Shown here piece after piece: positions 34,299 to 43,432 of a stretch of DNA of 59,559 bases. This DNA comes from Cohnella baijiui (lineage in GTDB: Bacteria > Bacillota > Bacilli > Paenibacillales > Paenibacillaceae). The stretch covers positions 1 through 59,559 of the forward strand of contig NZ_JAJFOW010000039.1 in NCBI RefSeq assembly GCF_020731285.1. Reading direction: 5' to 3'. The number at the start of each line of letters is the position of its first letter. The stretch's first letter is position 1. Below the pieces are notes generated by a model. It did no database searches. It was not told where the DNA came from and saw only the letters and a program-made list of their open reading frames with translations. The translations under genes were made by a program, and so were the position numbers.

Positions 34299-34824
34299 TT
34301 GGCCACACCCCCAGCTTGGCGGCCTCCCGCGGCAGAATGACGTACTTCGCATGGTCGCCCAGATGCAGGCTGATATAGACGTTCTGCTCGTCCATCTCGC
34401 TCGAGGCATTCAGTCCCGGCGTCGCCTGCTCCAGCTTGGTCATCGCTTCGCGAATGCCGGTATATTGCCGGTGATCCATCGCTTCCGCTACGTCAAACAA
34501 GGCGGATCGCCATACCTTCTCGAGCGAAGGATCGTCGGATTGTTGGGCGACAAGCTGCAGCTCCTTGGAGCCGATCGCCTGCGCGCCCTGCGATTTGACC
34601 TGACGGTATACTTCGGCCAAGTCCGCGTCTTTACTCAACTTTACCGTCAGGACGACCTGATCGGATTTCATGCTTGCTCGCGCCGATTCGACGCCGGGCA
34701 CCTTTTGCGCCACGCGGTCGAGCGGCTGCTCGACACCGTAATGGCGATAGGCGAACCAGCCGCCGAACAGGACGGCCGCGGACAACACCGCAGTCGCCGC
34801 GATCGGAATGATGCGCAGTTTCAT
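34291..34824 (-). CDS. Single-pass anchored protein coupled to the FtsH-like gene
   Basis: A 177-residue protein with an N-terminal membrane helix (about 5-26, IIPIAATAVLSAAVLFGGWF) and about 150 residues likely outside the membrane. The soluble part has VPGVESARASMKSDQVVLTVKL, suggestive of a small alpha/beta sensor-like fold, but no family was recognised. GGAGGG supports the start at 34824. Its stop overlaps the protease start by 8 bp, so the two are made together. It may supply the exterior domain the protease lacks (inference). Confidence 0.75.
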   Translation of the reverse strand: MKLRIIPIAATAVLSAAVLFGGWFAYRHYGVEQPLDRVAQKVPGVESARASMKSDQVVLTVKLSKDADLAEVYRQVKSQGAQAIGSKELQLVAQQSDDPSLEKVWRSALFDVAEAMDHRQYTGIREAMTKLEQATPGLNASSEMDEQNVYISLHLGDHAKYVILPREAAKLGVWPNA

Positions 34825-35009
34825 GCTGTATGCCCTCCTTCTCCTCGTTCTATCTCTAAGTTGTATGATCAGCATGTCGTTCGCGTTCGTTCGCAACTTA
34901 CTTGGCACAACTAAGAGTATATCATGTTTTGATAGACTTTTGCGGTATAAATGCTTGCCAAATGTGTATACGATATGACATACCGAAAGGTTTCGCCTCT
35001 GCGAATACG

Positions 35010-35042
35010 AAAAAGCCCGCCTCCCCGAGGGGAAAGCGGGCT
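35010..35042 (-). terminator. Terminator after tseB
   Basis: AGCCCGC/GCGGGCT outer arms and TCCCC/GGGGA inner arms enclose a 3-nt loop, followed by a short T-run on the minus strand, eight bases past the tseB stop. It ends the long core operon. Confidence 0.8.
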
Positions 35043-35049
35043 TGCGGCG

Positions 35050-35577
35050 TTACTTGCCGGGCAGATCGTAAGTTCCGAGCATAGCGCCGTCCTTAAACGC
35101 GTAAAAGTCGATGGCCTCCCGGTCGGCTGCCTTGTCGTCCACATATCTCAGCTCCCAAGCAGCTTGTCCGGCAAACCAGCCGGGCAGCAGGCGGGCGATG
35201 GGCTTGCCTGGATGGGCGGTCTCAAACCGGTTTTCGATCTCTTTCTTCGTCAGTCCCGCGCTCGCCTGTTCCTTGACGATGCCGGACTCCCGTTCCCAGA
35301 CGATCCAAGAGACGCCCGTTTCGTCTTCGCCTTCGACGACCCAGACGACCTCGTCCCACACATGCTTGGTCACTTCGCGAACCGACGCCAGCCCGGCTTC
35401 CTGCTTGGCCTTCAGCGTCGCGGCGCGCTCTTCGCCGCGATATTCCGCGTCCGCATTCCGGACATAGATCGCCAGGCAGACAACGACGAAGAGCAGAAAA
35501 CCGGCGATGAGCAGCACCCAGCGTACCGGGGTCAAGGAAGCGCCGGAACGGCGCTCCTTCGTCCTGCTCCGGCTCAT
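35050..35577 (-). CDS. tseB: Cell-wall elongation regulator TseB-like (YpmB)
   Basis: A 175-residue membrane protein: a short basic cytoplasmic tail, one helix (about 19-38, VLLIAGFLLFVVVCLAIYV) and an exterior domain with two PepSY/DUF5590-like halves (HVWDEVVWVVEGEDETG and GQAAWELRYVDD). B. subtilis TseB (YpmB) binds penicillin-binding protein PBP2A. Its position downstream of dinG matches B. subtilis. The start ATG overlaps the mtaD stop by 4 bp. Confidence 0.85.
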   Translation of the reverse strand: MSRSRTKERRSGASLTPVRWVLLIAGFLLFVVVCLAIYVRNADAEYRGEERAATLKAKQEAGLASVREVTKHVWDEVVWVVEGEDETGVSWIVWERESGIVKEQASAGLTKKEIENRFETAHPGKPIARLLPGWFAGQAAWELRYVDDKAADREAIDFYAFKDGAMLGTYDLPGK

Positions 35578-36878
35578 CCCCGAAGCCTCTCGAAGCAGCG
35601 CTGAGCCTCGAAGCGAATGCGCTCCGCGTCCAGCGTCAACAACTCGCGGCTTTTCAGCAGCTGCTTGCCGTCGACCCAAACGTGGGCGACATCGGCTCCG
35701 TTAGCCGCATAGACGAGATGCGAAATGTAGTCCGTCCGCGGCACGAAATGCGGCTTGTTGATCGAGACGGCGACGATGTCGGCCTTCAGGCCCGGACGCA
35801 GCTCGCCCGTCACGTTCTCAAGGCCGATCGACCGGGCGCCGTAGACGGTCCCCATGCGCAGCGCTTCAGCGGCCGGCACGGCGGTCGGATCGCCGGATAC
35901 GCCCTTGTGCAGCAGCGCGGCCAGACGGATTTCCTCGAACAGGTCCAAATTGTTGTTGCTCGCGGCGCTATCGGTGCCGAGCGAGACGGTGACGCCCGCG
36001 CGAAGCATATCCGGCACTCGGGCGACGCCGCTCGCCAGCTTCAGATTGCTGACCGGATTGTGGGAGACGGCGACGCCGCGCTCGGCTAGAAGCGCGATCT
36101 CTTCGTCGTTCAGATGAACGGCATGCGCCACGAGCGAAGGACGGGAAAACAGGCCGAGCCGGTCCAGATGCTCGACCGGGCGGACGCCGTAATCCCGGAC
36201 GTTCTGCGCGACTTCGGCGGCCGTCTCCGACATGTGCGTGTGCAGCGGCAGCCCGAGCTCGTGGGCAGCCGCCACGATCCGCTCGATGTAATCCGGCGGA
36301 CACGTATAGGGCGCGTGCGGGGACATCATCGCCTGGATGCGGCCGTCGGCTTTGCCGTGCCACTCGCGGGCGAACCGGACGGCGTCGTTCAGCTTGGTTG
36401 TCTGTACGTCGGGTGGGCACAATCCGATCACGCCGCGCGTCAGGCTGGCACGCAAGCCGGCCTGCTCGACGACTTCGGCGACCCGGCTCATATGGTCGTA
36501 CATGTCGACGAACGTCGTCGTACCGCTCAGGATCATTTCGGACGCGGCCAGCGCCGTCCCCCAGTAGACGTCGTCTCCGGTAAATTTCGCTTCGGTCGGC
36601 CACATATGGTTTTCCAGCCAATCCTGGAGCACCAGATCGTCGGCGAGTCCCCGCAGAAGGGACATCGCGGCATGACCGTGCGTGTTGATCAGGCCTGGCA
36701 GGAATAGCAGCCCTCGCCCGTCCACGATCTCCGTCGCGGCCTCTGTCTCGGCGGCAGGCGCCTCGCCTTCGCCCATACCCGCGATCCGGTCGCCTTCGAC
36801 GGACAGCCATCCTTCATAGGTCGGCCGCTCCGCCGCCAGCGTGACGAACGTACCGTTGCGTATCAACCATCTTTTCAT
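35574..36878 (-). CDS. mtaD: 5-methylthioadenosine/S-adenosylhomocysteine deaminase
   Basis: Amidohydrolase of 434 residues that deaminates methylthioadenosine, S-adenosylhomocysteine or adenosine-like nucleosides. Metal ligands appear in LINTHGHAAMS, the His of HTHMSETAAE, HAVHL and the Asp of GTDSAASNNN; APYTCPPDYIE and MGTVYGARSIGLE fit the MtaD group. It overlaps rex and tseB by ATGA. It offers an MTA exit route alongside the mtn salvage genes seen at 16-25 kb. Exact substrate is not provable from sequence. Confidence 0.85.
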   Translation of the reverse strand: MKRWLIRNGTFVTLAAERPTYEGWLSVEGDRIAGMGEGEAPAAETEAATEIVDGRGLLFLPGLINTHGHAAMSLLRGLADDLVLQDWLENHMWPTEAKFTGDDVYWGTALAASEMILSGTTTFVDMYDHMSRVAEVVEQAGLRASLTRGVIGLCPPDVQTTKLNDAVRFAREWHGKADGRIQAMMSPHAPYTCPPDYIERIVAAAHELGLPLHTHMSETAAEVAQNVRDYGVRPVEHLDRLGLFSRPSLVAHAVHLNDEEIALLAERGVAVSHNPVSNLKLASGVARVPDMLRAGVTVSLGTDSAASNNNLDLFEEIRLAALLHKGVSGDPTAVPAAEALRMGTVYGARSIGLENVTGELRPGLKADIVAVSINKPHFVPRTDYISHLVYAANGADVAHVWVDGKQLLKSRELLTLDAERIRFEAQRCFERLRG

Positions 36879-37531
36879 GACTCACTGTTCCTTTCGTCCA
36901 TCTCGTCCTCATGATTCATGTAATAAGCCAAGCTCAGCAGCTCGGACGTGAAGTCCGCGTGATGGATTCGCACGTCCTCCGGCGTCCGGATGACGGTCGG
37001 CGCGAAGTTCAGAATCGCGCGCACGCCCGCTTCGACGAAACGGTCCGCCACGTTCTGCGCTTCGGCGGCCGGCACCGTGATGATGCCGATGGAAATTTCT
37101 TTTTCGCGCACGACCTGGGGCAGCTTGCTCATCGGCTCGACCGTCAGGTTGTTGATCACGATGCCTTCCTTGGAAGGATCGGCATCGAATACGGACGTGA
37201 TCTTCATATTGTCCTTGAGATACATGTTGTAGTTGCAGAGGGCGCGGCCAAGGTTCCCCGTCCCGACTAGAGCGACATGCAGCGGGCGGTCGAGCTTCAG
37301 GATCTGGCGGATCTTTTCGATCAGATAGCCGACGTTGTAGCCGACGCCCTTGCGTCCGAACTCCCCGAAGTAGGCGAGATCCTTGCGGATTTGGGCCGGA
37401 TTGAGGTCCAGCTTCTCGCCGAGATCCTGCGAGGAGACGGTTTGCACGTCGCTCAGGCTCAGCTCGTTCAGGTACCGCAAATAGATCGGCAGCCGCCGGA
37501 CGACCGCTTCGGAAATTTTCACCTGCTTCAT
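36875..37531 (-). CDS. rex: Redox-sensing transcriptional repressor Rex
   Basis: A 218-residue repressor that senses the NADH/NAD+ ratio. The N-terminal winged helix (AVVRRLPIYLRYLNEL, then SQDLGEKLDLNPAQIRKDL) and the Rossmann motif VALVGTGNLGRAL are clear, and the C-terminal domain-swap helix is present. AGGAGGAGA precedes the ATG. It overlaps dinG and mtaD by 4 bp. Its place in the dinG operon is not the B. subtilis arrangement. Confidence 0.96.
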   Translation of the reverse strand: MKQVKISEAVVRRLPIYLRYLNELSLSDVQTVSSQDLGEKLDLNPAQIRKDLAYFGEFGRKGVGYNVGYLIEKIRQILKLDRPLHVALVGTGNLGRALCNYNMYLKDNMKITSVFDADPSKEGIVINNLTVEPMSKLPQVVREKEISIGIITVPAAEAQNVADRFVEAGVRAILNFAPTVIRTPEDVRIHHADFTSELLSLAYYMNHEDEMDERNSES

Positions 37532-40452
37532 GACCCGTCTCCTCCTTTCGCTGGTGCCGCCGCAGGCCGGTCCGACGCTTCGCCGGCAGCGGCTTCATCG
37601 TGCGCGAGCCACTCCCGCACGCGCGGCACGAGGCCGCTGAGCGGTAGGTGCTCCATCTTGGGGCCGGGCAGCGAATATAGAAAATATTTGCCGTAATTAG
37701 TATCGATGACCCGCGTATCGTACAGGACGACGATCCCTTTGTCCGAAGCGGTGCGGACGAGACGGCCGAAGCCTTGTTTGAAGCGGATGACCGCCTGGGG
37801 CAGCGACAGCTTCATAAACGGATTTTTCTTTTCCGCCTGCAGTCTTTCGGACTTGGCTTCGATAACCGGGTGGTTCGGCGGCTGGAAGGGCAGTCGCACG
37901 ATCGCCAGGCAAGTCAGCGCGTCTCCGGGCAGATCGACGCCTTCCCAAAAGCTGCTCGTCCCGAGCAAAACCGATCTCGGCTGCTCCATGAACTGCCGGG
38001 TGAGCCGGCTGCGGCTCCCGCCGTCGACGCCCTGACCCAGCACCTCGATCTCCGCGGGTGCGAGCAGGTCCTTCAGCGGACCGTATACCGACTTCAGCAT
38101 CCGATGGGACGTGAACAGCACGAGCATCCGTCCGCCCGTCTCCGACGCCACTTCGGCGAGCGACCGGGTGAGCGCCTCGACAAACGCCGCGTCGCCTTCC
38201 CTGCCGCGGATGTTCGGAAAATCGCGCGGAATGAGCACGAGCGCTTGCTTGCGGTAGTTAAACGGAGAGGGCAGCTGCGCCGTGCGCAGCCTGCCTTCCC
38301 GTTCGGCCGCGTCGAGGCCGAGCTGCTCCTTCACGTATTGGAACGATTTGTCGACGGTCAGCGTCGCCGACGTCAGGACGACGCTCGCCTTTTTGTCGAA
38401 CATGCCTTCCTTGAGCAGATCGCTGACGTCGGCAGGGACGTTGTACATCCACACCGACCGGCTCTTGTATTGGGAATGGCCTTCGATCCAGTACACGTGG
38501 CCTTCTTCGCCTAGCGTGACGAACGACTGAAGCTCCGTTCGCAGGCCGGCCAGATCCTTCAGCGCGCCGTTCAAGTCCGTCAGCACGCTCTGGACGGTCA
38601 AGTCGTCGCTGCGATCCCGGATGTCCGAGACGACTTTGTCGAGCGGCCGCAGCAAATCGGACAGCCGCTGGATGACATTGTGTCCGTCCACTTGAACGGA
38701 CTCCCAATCGGCTGGAAGCGCCTCGGTGCGCAAGCGGTAGGTGAGACTTCCGGTCTCGTCGGCCGCCGCGTTCGCCGCGAGCAGCGCGTAAAGCCGATCA
38801 GTCCACTGCTCCCATGCTTCCCGCAGCTCGTGCACGCGCGGGACGGCTTCTTCGAGGCGTTCGCCCCATGCCGTCGCCTGATCGTCGCCAAGGCCGCTCA
38901 CGAGCGCGATCAAGGCGTTGAGCTGTCCGCTGCGCGCGTCCTTCCACAATCGCTGCAGCGGCGTCAGGAGCGCGTTGTAGCCCGTCTTCTGCCCGAGATG
39001 GTTGCTCGCGACTTCTTCGAGATGATGCGCCTCGTCGACGATCAGCCGGTCGTACGAAGGCAGCAGGCGATGCTCCGCCCGCATGTCCGTGAACACCATC
39101 GCGTGGTTGGTGATCACCAGATCCGCCTTGTTCGCCTCCTGGCGTGCGCGGTGGTAGAAGCATTTGCGGAACCAAGGGCACTGTCGGTTCAGACACGAGT
39201 CCGCATCGCTCGCCACGGTGTTCCATTCGTCCTTGGAACGTCCGCTCAGGTTCAGCTCCTCCGCCTCTCCCCGCTCCGTATCCGTCAGCCATACGGCCAT
39301 CTGCGCCCGCGTGACGGCCTCGTCGCGCGACAGGGCGGCTTCCGGCAGCATCTGCTGCTGCTCGAACTTGCGAAGGCACATATAGTTGCCCCGCCCTTTG
39401 AACACCGCCGCCCGGAACGGGACGGGCAGCACTTCCTGCAGTAGCGGAAGATCCCGCTGCCGGAGCTGCTCTTGCAGCTGAATCGTATGCGTCGTCACGA
39501 CGATTTTTTTCGATTCCTTTAAACCATAATAGAGAGAGGGAAGCAAATAGCCCAGCGATTTGCCGGTGCCGGTGCCGGCTTCGACGAGCAAATGCGCGTC
39601 GCGCTCCAGCGCTTCCAGCACTTCTCCGTACATGATGCGCTGGCCTTCCCGCGTCTCGTAGGAAGGCAGGAGCGTCTCGAGCCGTTCGCGCACGCTCTGC
39701 TCGTACGTCTCGAACGTCATCTCGCCCAGTTCGCGCGCGGCTCTCATCGCCGCTTCCTCGCGGTCTTCGTCTTCCTCCGTCCAATCGGCGATTTTCATCG
39801 CGAATTGGCGGTAATATTGATAGCCTTCGGGTTCCGCGAGCGGCTGCGTCTCCCGCCATGCGAGAATGTGCGCGAACAGCCAGCCCAGATCGTTGCGCTC
39901 GGGATCGAACAGGTTCGCCAGCCGCTGCAGCGTCAGCATCGGAAACGCCCGAAAGCGGTCCAGGCAGCGCGCGAACACGTCTGCCGTCGCGAGTGCGTCG
40001 CTGTCGGCCTGATGGGGCCGGTCGTGGGCGATGTCCAAACTTTGGGTCAACGCACCCAACCGATAAGACGGCAGCGTAGGAAAAGCGATCCGAGCCAGGT
40101 CCACGGTATCGATGATTCGCCCCGAGAAGGGCAAATAGCCGCTGCGGTCCAGCGCCGCCTGCAGGAACTGCGCGTCGAAGCTGGCATTGTGCGCGACGAG
40201 GACGGCATCCTGCAGCAGAGGAACCATTTCCGCGAGCACGTCTTCGATCTCGGGCGCCTCCCGGACGTCGTCGTCGGTGATGCCGGTGAGCCGCGCGATG
40301 AATTCGGAGATCGGCTTGGACGGCCGAACCAACGACGTATATACAGAAGCAGCGGCGCCCGCCTCGTCGATCAAGGCAAGCCCCGCTTGGATGATTTCGT
40401 CTTGTTCGGGCGATGTGCCCGTCGTCTCAAAGTCGAGTACGGCAAACTTCAT
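37528..40452 (-). CDS. dinG: DinG-family helicase with N-terminal 3'-5' exonuclease
   Basis: A 974-residue fusion. A DEDDh exonuclease (about 1-170, with DFETTG and VAHNASFDAQFL) precedes an XPD-like superfamily 2 helicase: Walker A EAGTGTGKS (291-299), DEAH (477-480), and C-terminal motifs ILGTSSFWEGVD-like and QGFGRLVR. Cys359, 420, 425 and 431 reproduce the C-x4-C-x5-C spacing of the E. coli DinG iron-sulfur cluster. The start at 40452 follows AAAGGAAG; the longer frame adds 51 residues without support. The position after panD matches B. subtilis, with a TPR gene inserted. Confidence 0.93.
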   Translation of the reverse strand: MKFAVLDFETTGTSPEQDEIIQAGLALIDEAGAAASVYTSLVRPSKPISEFIARLTGITDDDVREAPEIEDVLAEMVPLLQDAVLVAHNASFDAQFLQAALDRSGYLPFSGRIIDTVDLARIAFPTLPSYRLGALTQSLDIAHDRPHQADSDALATADVFARCLDRFRAFPMLTLQRLANLFDPERNDLGWLFAHILAWRETQPLAEPEGYQYYRQFAMKIADWTEEDEDREEAAMRAARELGEMTFETYEQSVRERLETLLPSYETREGQRIMYGEVLEALERDAHLLVEAGTGTGKSLGYLLPSLYYGLKESKKIVVTTHTIQLQEQLRQRDLPLLQEVLPVPFRAAVFKGRGNYMCLRKFEQQQMLPEAALSRDEAVTRAQMAVWLTDTERGEAEELNLSGRSKDEWNTVASDADSCLNRQCPWFRKCFYHRARQEANKADLVITNHAMVFTDMRAEHRLLPSYDRLIVDEAHHLEEVASNHLGQKTGYNALLTPLQRLWKDARSGQLNALIALVSGLGDDQATAWGERLEEAVPRVHELREAWEQWTDRLYALLAANAAADETGSLTYRLRTEALPADWESVQVDGHNVIQRLSDLLRPLDKVVSDIRDRSDDLTVQSVLTDLNGALKDLAGLRTELQSFVTLGEEGHVYWIEGHSQYKSRSVWMYNVPADVSDLLKEGMFDKKASVVLTSATLTVDKSFQYVKEQLGLDAAEREGRLRTAQLPSPFNYRKQALVLIPRDFPNIRGREGDAAFVEALTRSLAEVASETGGRMLVLFTSHRMLKSVYGPLKDLLAPAEIEVLGQGVDGGSRSRLTRQFMEQPRSVLLGTSSFWEGVDLPGDALTCLAIVRLPFQPPNHPVIEAKSERLQAEKKNPFMKLSLPQAVIRFKQGFGRLVRTASDKGIVVLYDTRVIDTNYGKYFLYSLPGPKMEHLPLSGLVPRVREWLAHDEAAAGEASDRPAAAPAKGGDGS

Positions 40453-40510
40453 GCCTGACTTCCTTTCCCAGCATACGGAGTCGGTCCGCTTAGCGAACCG
40501 GCCCGACCGA

Positions 40511-41158
40511 TCAGGATTGCACGAGCGCATGCAGCTCCGCGCTTCCGAATTGCAGCTGAAGCTGCCCGGAGCCCTGCAGACAGGACTCCAAATTCCTGCG
40601 CGCATCCGCGAAGGAAGGGTCGGTCTCCATCGCTTTGTGAAAATAACACTGCGCCTGCTTCAGATTCGCGTACACGGCCTGCACGCAGCCGAGGGCATTG
40701 TAGGCGATCGCCTGCAGCTTCGGCTCGTCCGACGTCGCCGCGATTAATCGTAAGTGGCGCTGGGCCTCTTCGAATTCCCCGAGATGCATCCGGCACATGG
40801 CCAGGAACAGCCGGGCGACGATCAGTTCGGCGTCACGCTTCAGCATTTCGTCGAAATGGCGCGAAGCTTCGCCGAACATGTGGAGCTTGAAGTAGCCCTG
40901 TCCTTTGACGAACGGTCCCCACAGCTCCTCGGCGTTTTCCCATGATGGCGCCTGTGGTGCCGCTTGCTCCCGCGATTGCCGGTAAACCGCCATTTTGTCC
41001 TCGAACTGAAGCCATGATTCAATGATATCATCACTCAGCGTTTTTAACACGTTCCATTGCTCTTCCAGCCGCAATTTTTCTTCCGTCGAGGCATGAGGGT
41101 AACGCGCGATGAGGTCGTCAAGGGCATCGTTCATGGCGGAGAAAAAAGAACGGATCAT
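40511..41158 (-). CDS. Tetratricopeptide-repeat protein
   Basis: A 215-residue soluble helical protein. TPR-like repeats occupy the C-terminal half: KGQGYFKLHMFGEASRHFDE, LAMCRMHLGEFEEAQRHLRL and ALGCVQAVYANLKQAQCYFH. The N-terminal half is a predicted helix-rich region. It is a scaffold-type protein with unknown partner, placed between panD and dinG. The start at 41158 follows AGGGGG, which could pair with an upstream C-run. Confidence 0.8.
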   Translation of the reverse strand: MIRSFFSAMNDALDDLIARYPHASTEEKLRLEEQWNVLKTLSDDIIESWLQFEDKMAVYRQSREQAAPQAPSWENAEELWGPFVKGQGYFKLHMFGEASRHFDEMLKRDAELIVARLFLAMCRMHLGEFEEAQRHLRLIAATSDEPKLQAIAYNALGCVQAVYANLKQAQCYFHKAMETDPSFADARRNLESCLQGSGQLQLQFGSAELHALVQS

Positions 41159-41227
41159 GGAAGAAGTCCCCCTGTCGCAGCGAGTTTGTATGCTCATTCT
41201 GCGTTCCGGGGGGACCTTTCATACGCG

Positions 41228-41611
41228 TTACACGACGGTCGAATGAGGCTCCTCCGCCAGCATTTTGACTGGACGGTTGGCGTCGTCCATGATGGCCACC
41301 TTGGGCTTGTGGACGCGGGTTTCCTCGTCGGTCATGTAGCCGTAGGCGATGATGATGACCTTGTCGCCGGGCTGGACCAGACGCGCCGCCGCGCCGTTCA
41401 GGCAGACGACGCCGGAGCCGCGGGGTCCGGAAATGGCGTACGTCTCGAAGCGGGCTCCGTTGTTATTGTTGACGATCTGGACTTTTTCGTCCGGCAAAAT
41501 ATCGACCAGGTCCATCAGATCGCGGTCGATCGTCACGCTGCCGACGTAATTCAAGTTGGCTTCGGTGACGGTGGCGCGATGCAGCTTCGACTTCATCATT
41601 TGACGGAACAT
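41228..41611 (-). CDS. panD: Aspartate 1-decarboxylase proenzyme
   Basis: Makes beta-alanine for pantothenate. The 127-residue proenzyme has the self-cleavage site Gly24-Ser25 in NYVGSVTID, which generates the pyruvoyl group. Tyr and Thr residues of the active site (IIAYGYM, NGARFETYAI) are present. It starts one base after the panC stop. Confidence 0.97.
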   Translation of the reverse strand: MFRQMMKSKLHRATVTEANLNYVGSVTIDRDLMDLVDILPDEKVQIVNNNNGARFETYAISGPRGSGVVCLNGAAARLVQPGDKVIIIAYGYMTDEETRVHKPKVAIMDDANRPVKMLAEEPHSTVV

Positions 41612-41612
41612 A

Positions 41613-42518
41613 TCAGTTCACCTCGTTCGGATTCAGGAGCACGTTGTCGATGAGACGCGTCTGGCCGAATTTGACGGCTACGGCAGCCAGCAGCGGCACG
41701 GGGACATGCCGGAGCGCCTCGCCCTCGGCGGGCGGCTGCAGGTCCGGATACGTCAGCACTTCGGCGTAGTCGATCTCGGCGAGCGGCATGCCGGCAATTG
41801 AAGCCGTCATGTTGGCTTTCAACGATTCCGGCGTGGCGCCTTCGCGTACCCAGGCGGGTACCTGGCGCAGCGTCCGCGACAGAATCAGCGCTTGCTCGCG
41901 CTCTTCCGGCTTCAGGTACACATTGCGGGAGCTCATGGCCAAGCCATCAGCCTCACGTACGATCGGACAAGGCACGATCTCGACGGGCTGGTTCAGATCG
42001 GCGACGATCGTCGATACGACGGCAACCTGCTGCGCGTCCTTCAAGCCGAAGTAGGCGCGGCCCGGCTGCACGAGGTTGAACAGCTTGGTCACGACGACGC
42101 CAACCCCGTCGAAGTGTCCGGGACGGCTTGCCCCGCACAGCCGCTCCGTAATCCCGCCGACGATGATCTTCGTGCTCGGAGGCGTCGGGTACATGTCCCG
42201 GACTTCGGGCATAAAGACGAGCTGGGCGCCCGCATCGGCGGCGATAGCCAGATCTCGCGCTTCGTCCCGGGGATATCGCTCGAAGTCCTCGTTCGGGCCG
42301 AACTGAAGCGGATTGACGAAGATGCTGAGCACGGTCAATCCGTTCTCCGCCGCGGACCTCCGGATCAGGCTGGCATGGCCTTCGTGCAAAAAGCCCATCG
42401 TCGGCACCAGGCCGACCGTCGCGTCGGCTCCCGCCTTCGCCCGGTAGTCGCGCAGCCTTTCGCGCAGCTCGCGGACGGTCCGAACGACCGCAGGGGCGGA
42501 TGTCAGTACGGTTGTCAC
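41613..42518 (-). CDS. panC: Pantothenate synthetase
   Basis: ATP-dependent joining of pantoate and beta-alanine. The 301 residues contain PTMGFLHEGHASLIRRS (ATP-binding HxGH), FVNPLQFGPNEDF and YFGLKDAQQ. The start is GTG at 42518, overlapping the panB stop (GTGA), with GGAGGAGA upstream. Confidence 0.97.
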   Translation of the reverse strand: MTTVLTSAPAVVRTVRELRERLRDYRAKAGADATVGLVPTMGFLHEGHASLIRRSAAENGLTVLSIFVNPLQFGPNEDFERYPRDEARDLAIAADAGAQLVFMPEVRDMYPTPPSTKIIVGGITERLCGASRPGHFDGVGVVVTKLFNLVQPGRAYFGLKDAQQVAVVSTIVADLNQPVEIVPCPIVREADGLAMSSRNVYLKPEEREQALILSRTLRQVPAWVREGATPESLKANMTASIAGMPLAEIDYAEVLTYPDLQPPAEGEALRHVPVPLLAAVAVKFGQTRLIDNVLLNPNEVN

Positions 42519-43384
42519 TTGGAATCTCCTCCGTACAAAGCGGCGGTCATCGCCTGCTCGGCTTGCTCATCGAGCGGGAAGCCATGCTTCGCTTCGGGAA
42601 ATTGGCGGTTTTTCACTTCGCCGACGTATTGGGAAATCGCGGCGCGGATGGTCTCGCCGACATCCGCATAAGCTTTGACCATGCGTTTGTCCCGGATGCC
42701 GGAACCGTACCGGATCATATCATGGTAAACGAGCACTTGTCCATCGCAGCCCCGGCCGGCGCCGATGCCGATCGTTGGAATATGGAGCGATTGGGTAACG
42801 GCGGCCGCGACCGGTTCGGCCACCAGCTCCAGGACGACGCCGAACGCCCCTGCCTGCTCGAGCGCCTTGGCGTCCGCCAGCAGCTTTTCGGCTTCCGCCG
42901 GTTCCTTGCCCTGCACCTTGTAACCGCCGATCTGGTGCACCGATTGCGGGGTCAGTCCCAGGTGCGCGAGTACGGGGATGCCGGCCGACACCAGAACGGC
43001 GATCTCTTCGGCCAGCTCCGCCCCTCCTTCGAGCTTCACGGCGTGCGCCCCGCCTTCCCGCATGATGCGGGCTGCGTTGCGGAGCGTCGCTTCCTTGCCG
43101 AGCCGATAGGTTGCGAAGGGCATATCGGTGACGACCATCGTATGCGGGGCGCCGCGGACGACCGCCTTCGCGTGATAAATCATATCGTCGAGGGTGACCG
43201 GTACGGTCGTATCGTAGCCCAGGACGACATTTCCGAGCGAATCGCCCACCAGAATCATATCGACGTCGGCTTCTTCGGCGAGCTGCGCGGACGGGTAATC
43301 GTACGCGGTCACCATCGCGATCGGATCGGCTTGCTGCTTCATTTTTCGTAATCGGGGCAGCGTCATCGGTTGTTTTTGTTTCAT
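42515..43384 (-). CDS. panB: 3-methyl-2-oxobutanoate hydroxymethyltransferase
   Basis: First committed step of pantothenate synthesis, using methylene-tetrahydrofolate. The 289 residues include MVTAYDYPSAQLAEEADVD, LVGDSLGNVVLGYDTT, HLGLTPQSVHQIGGY and IGIGAGRGCDGQVLVYHDM. GGAGGCGC precedes the ATG. Its long leader carries promoter, tandem hairpins and a terminator-like element. Confidence 0.97.
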   Translation of the reverse strand: MKQKQPMTLPRLRKMKQQADPIAMVTAYDYPSAQLAEEADVDMILVGDSLGNVVLGYDTTVPVTLDDMIYHAKAVVRGAPHTMVVTDMPFATYRLGKEATLRNAARIMREGGAHAVKLEGGAELAEEIAVLVSAGIPVLAHLGLTPQSVHQIGGYKVQGKEPAEAEKLLADAKALEQAGAFGVVLELVAEPVAAAVTQSLHIPTIGIGAGRGCDGQVLVYHDMIRYGSGIRDKRMVKAYADVGETIRAAISQYVGEVKNRQFPEAKHGFPLDEQAEQAMTAALYGGDSK

Positions 43385-43432
43385 GGAGAATAGCGCCTCC
43401 TCTGGAATCCCTGGAAAGGGGTATGCGGACGC

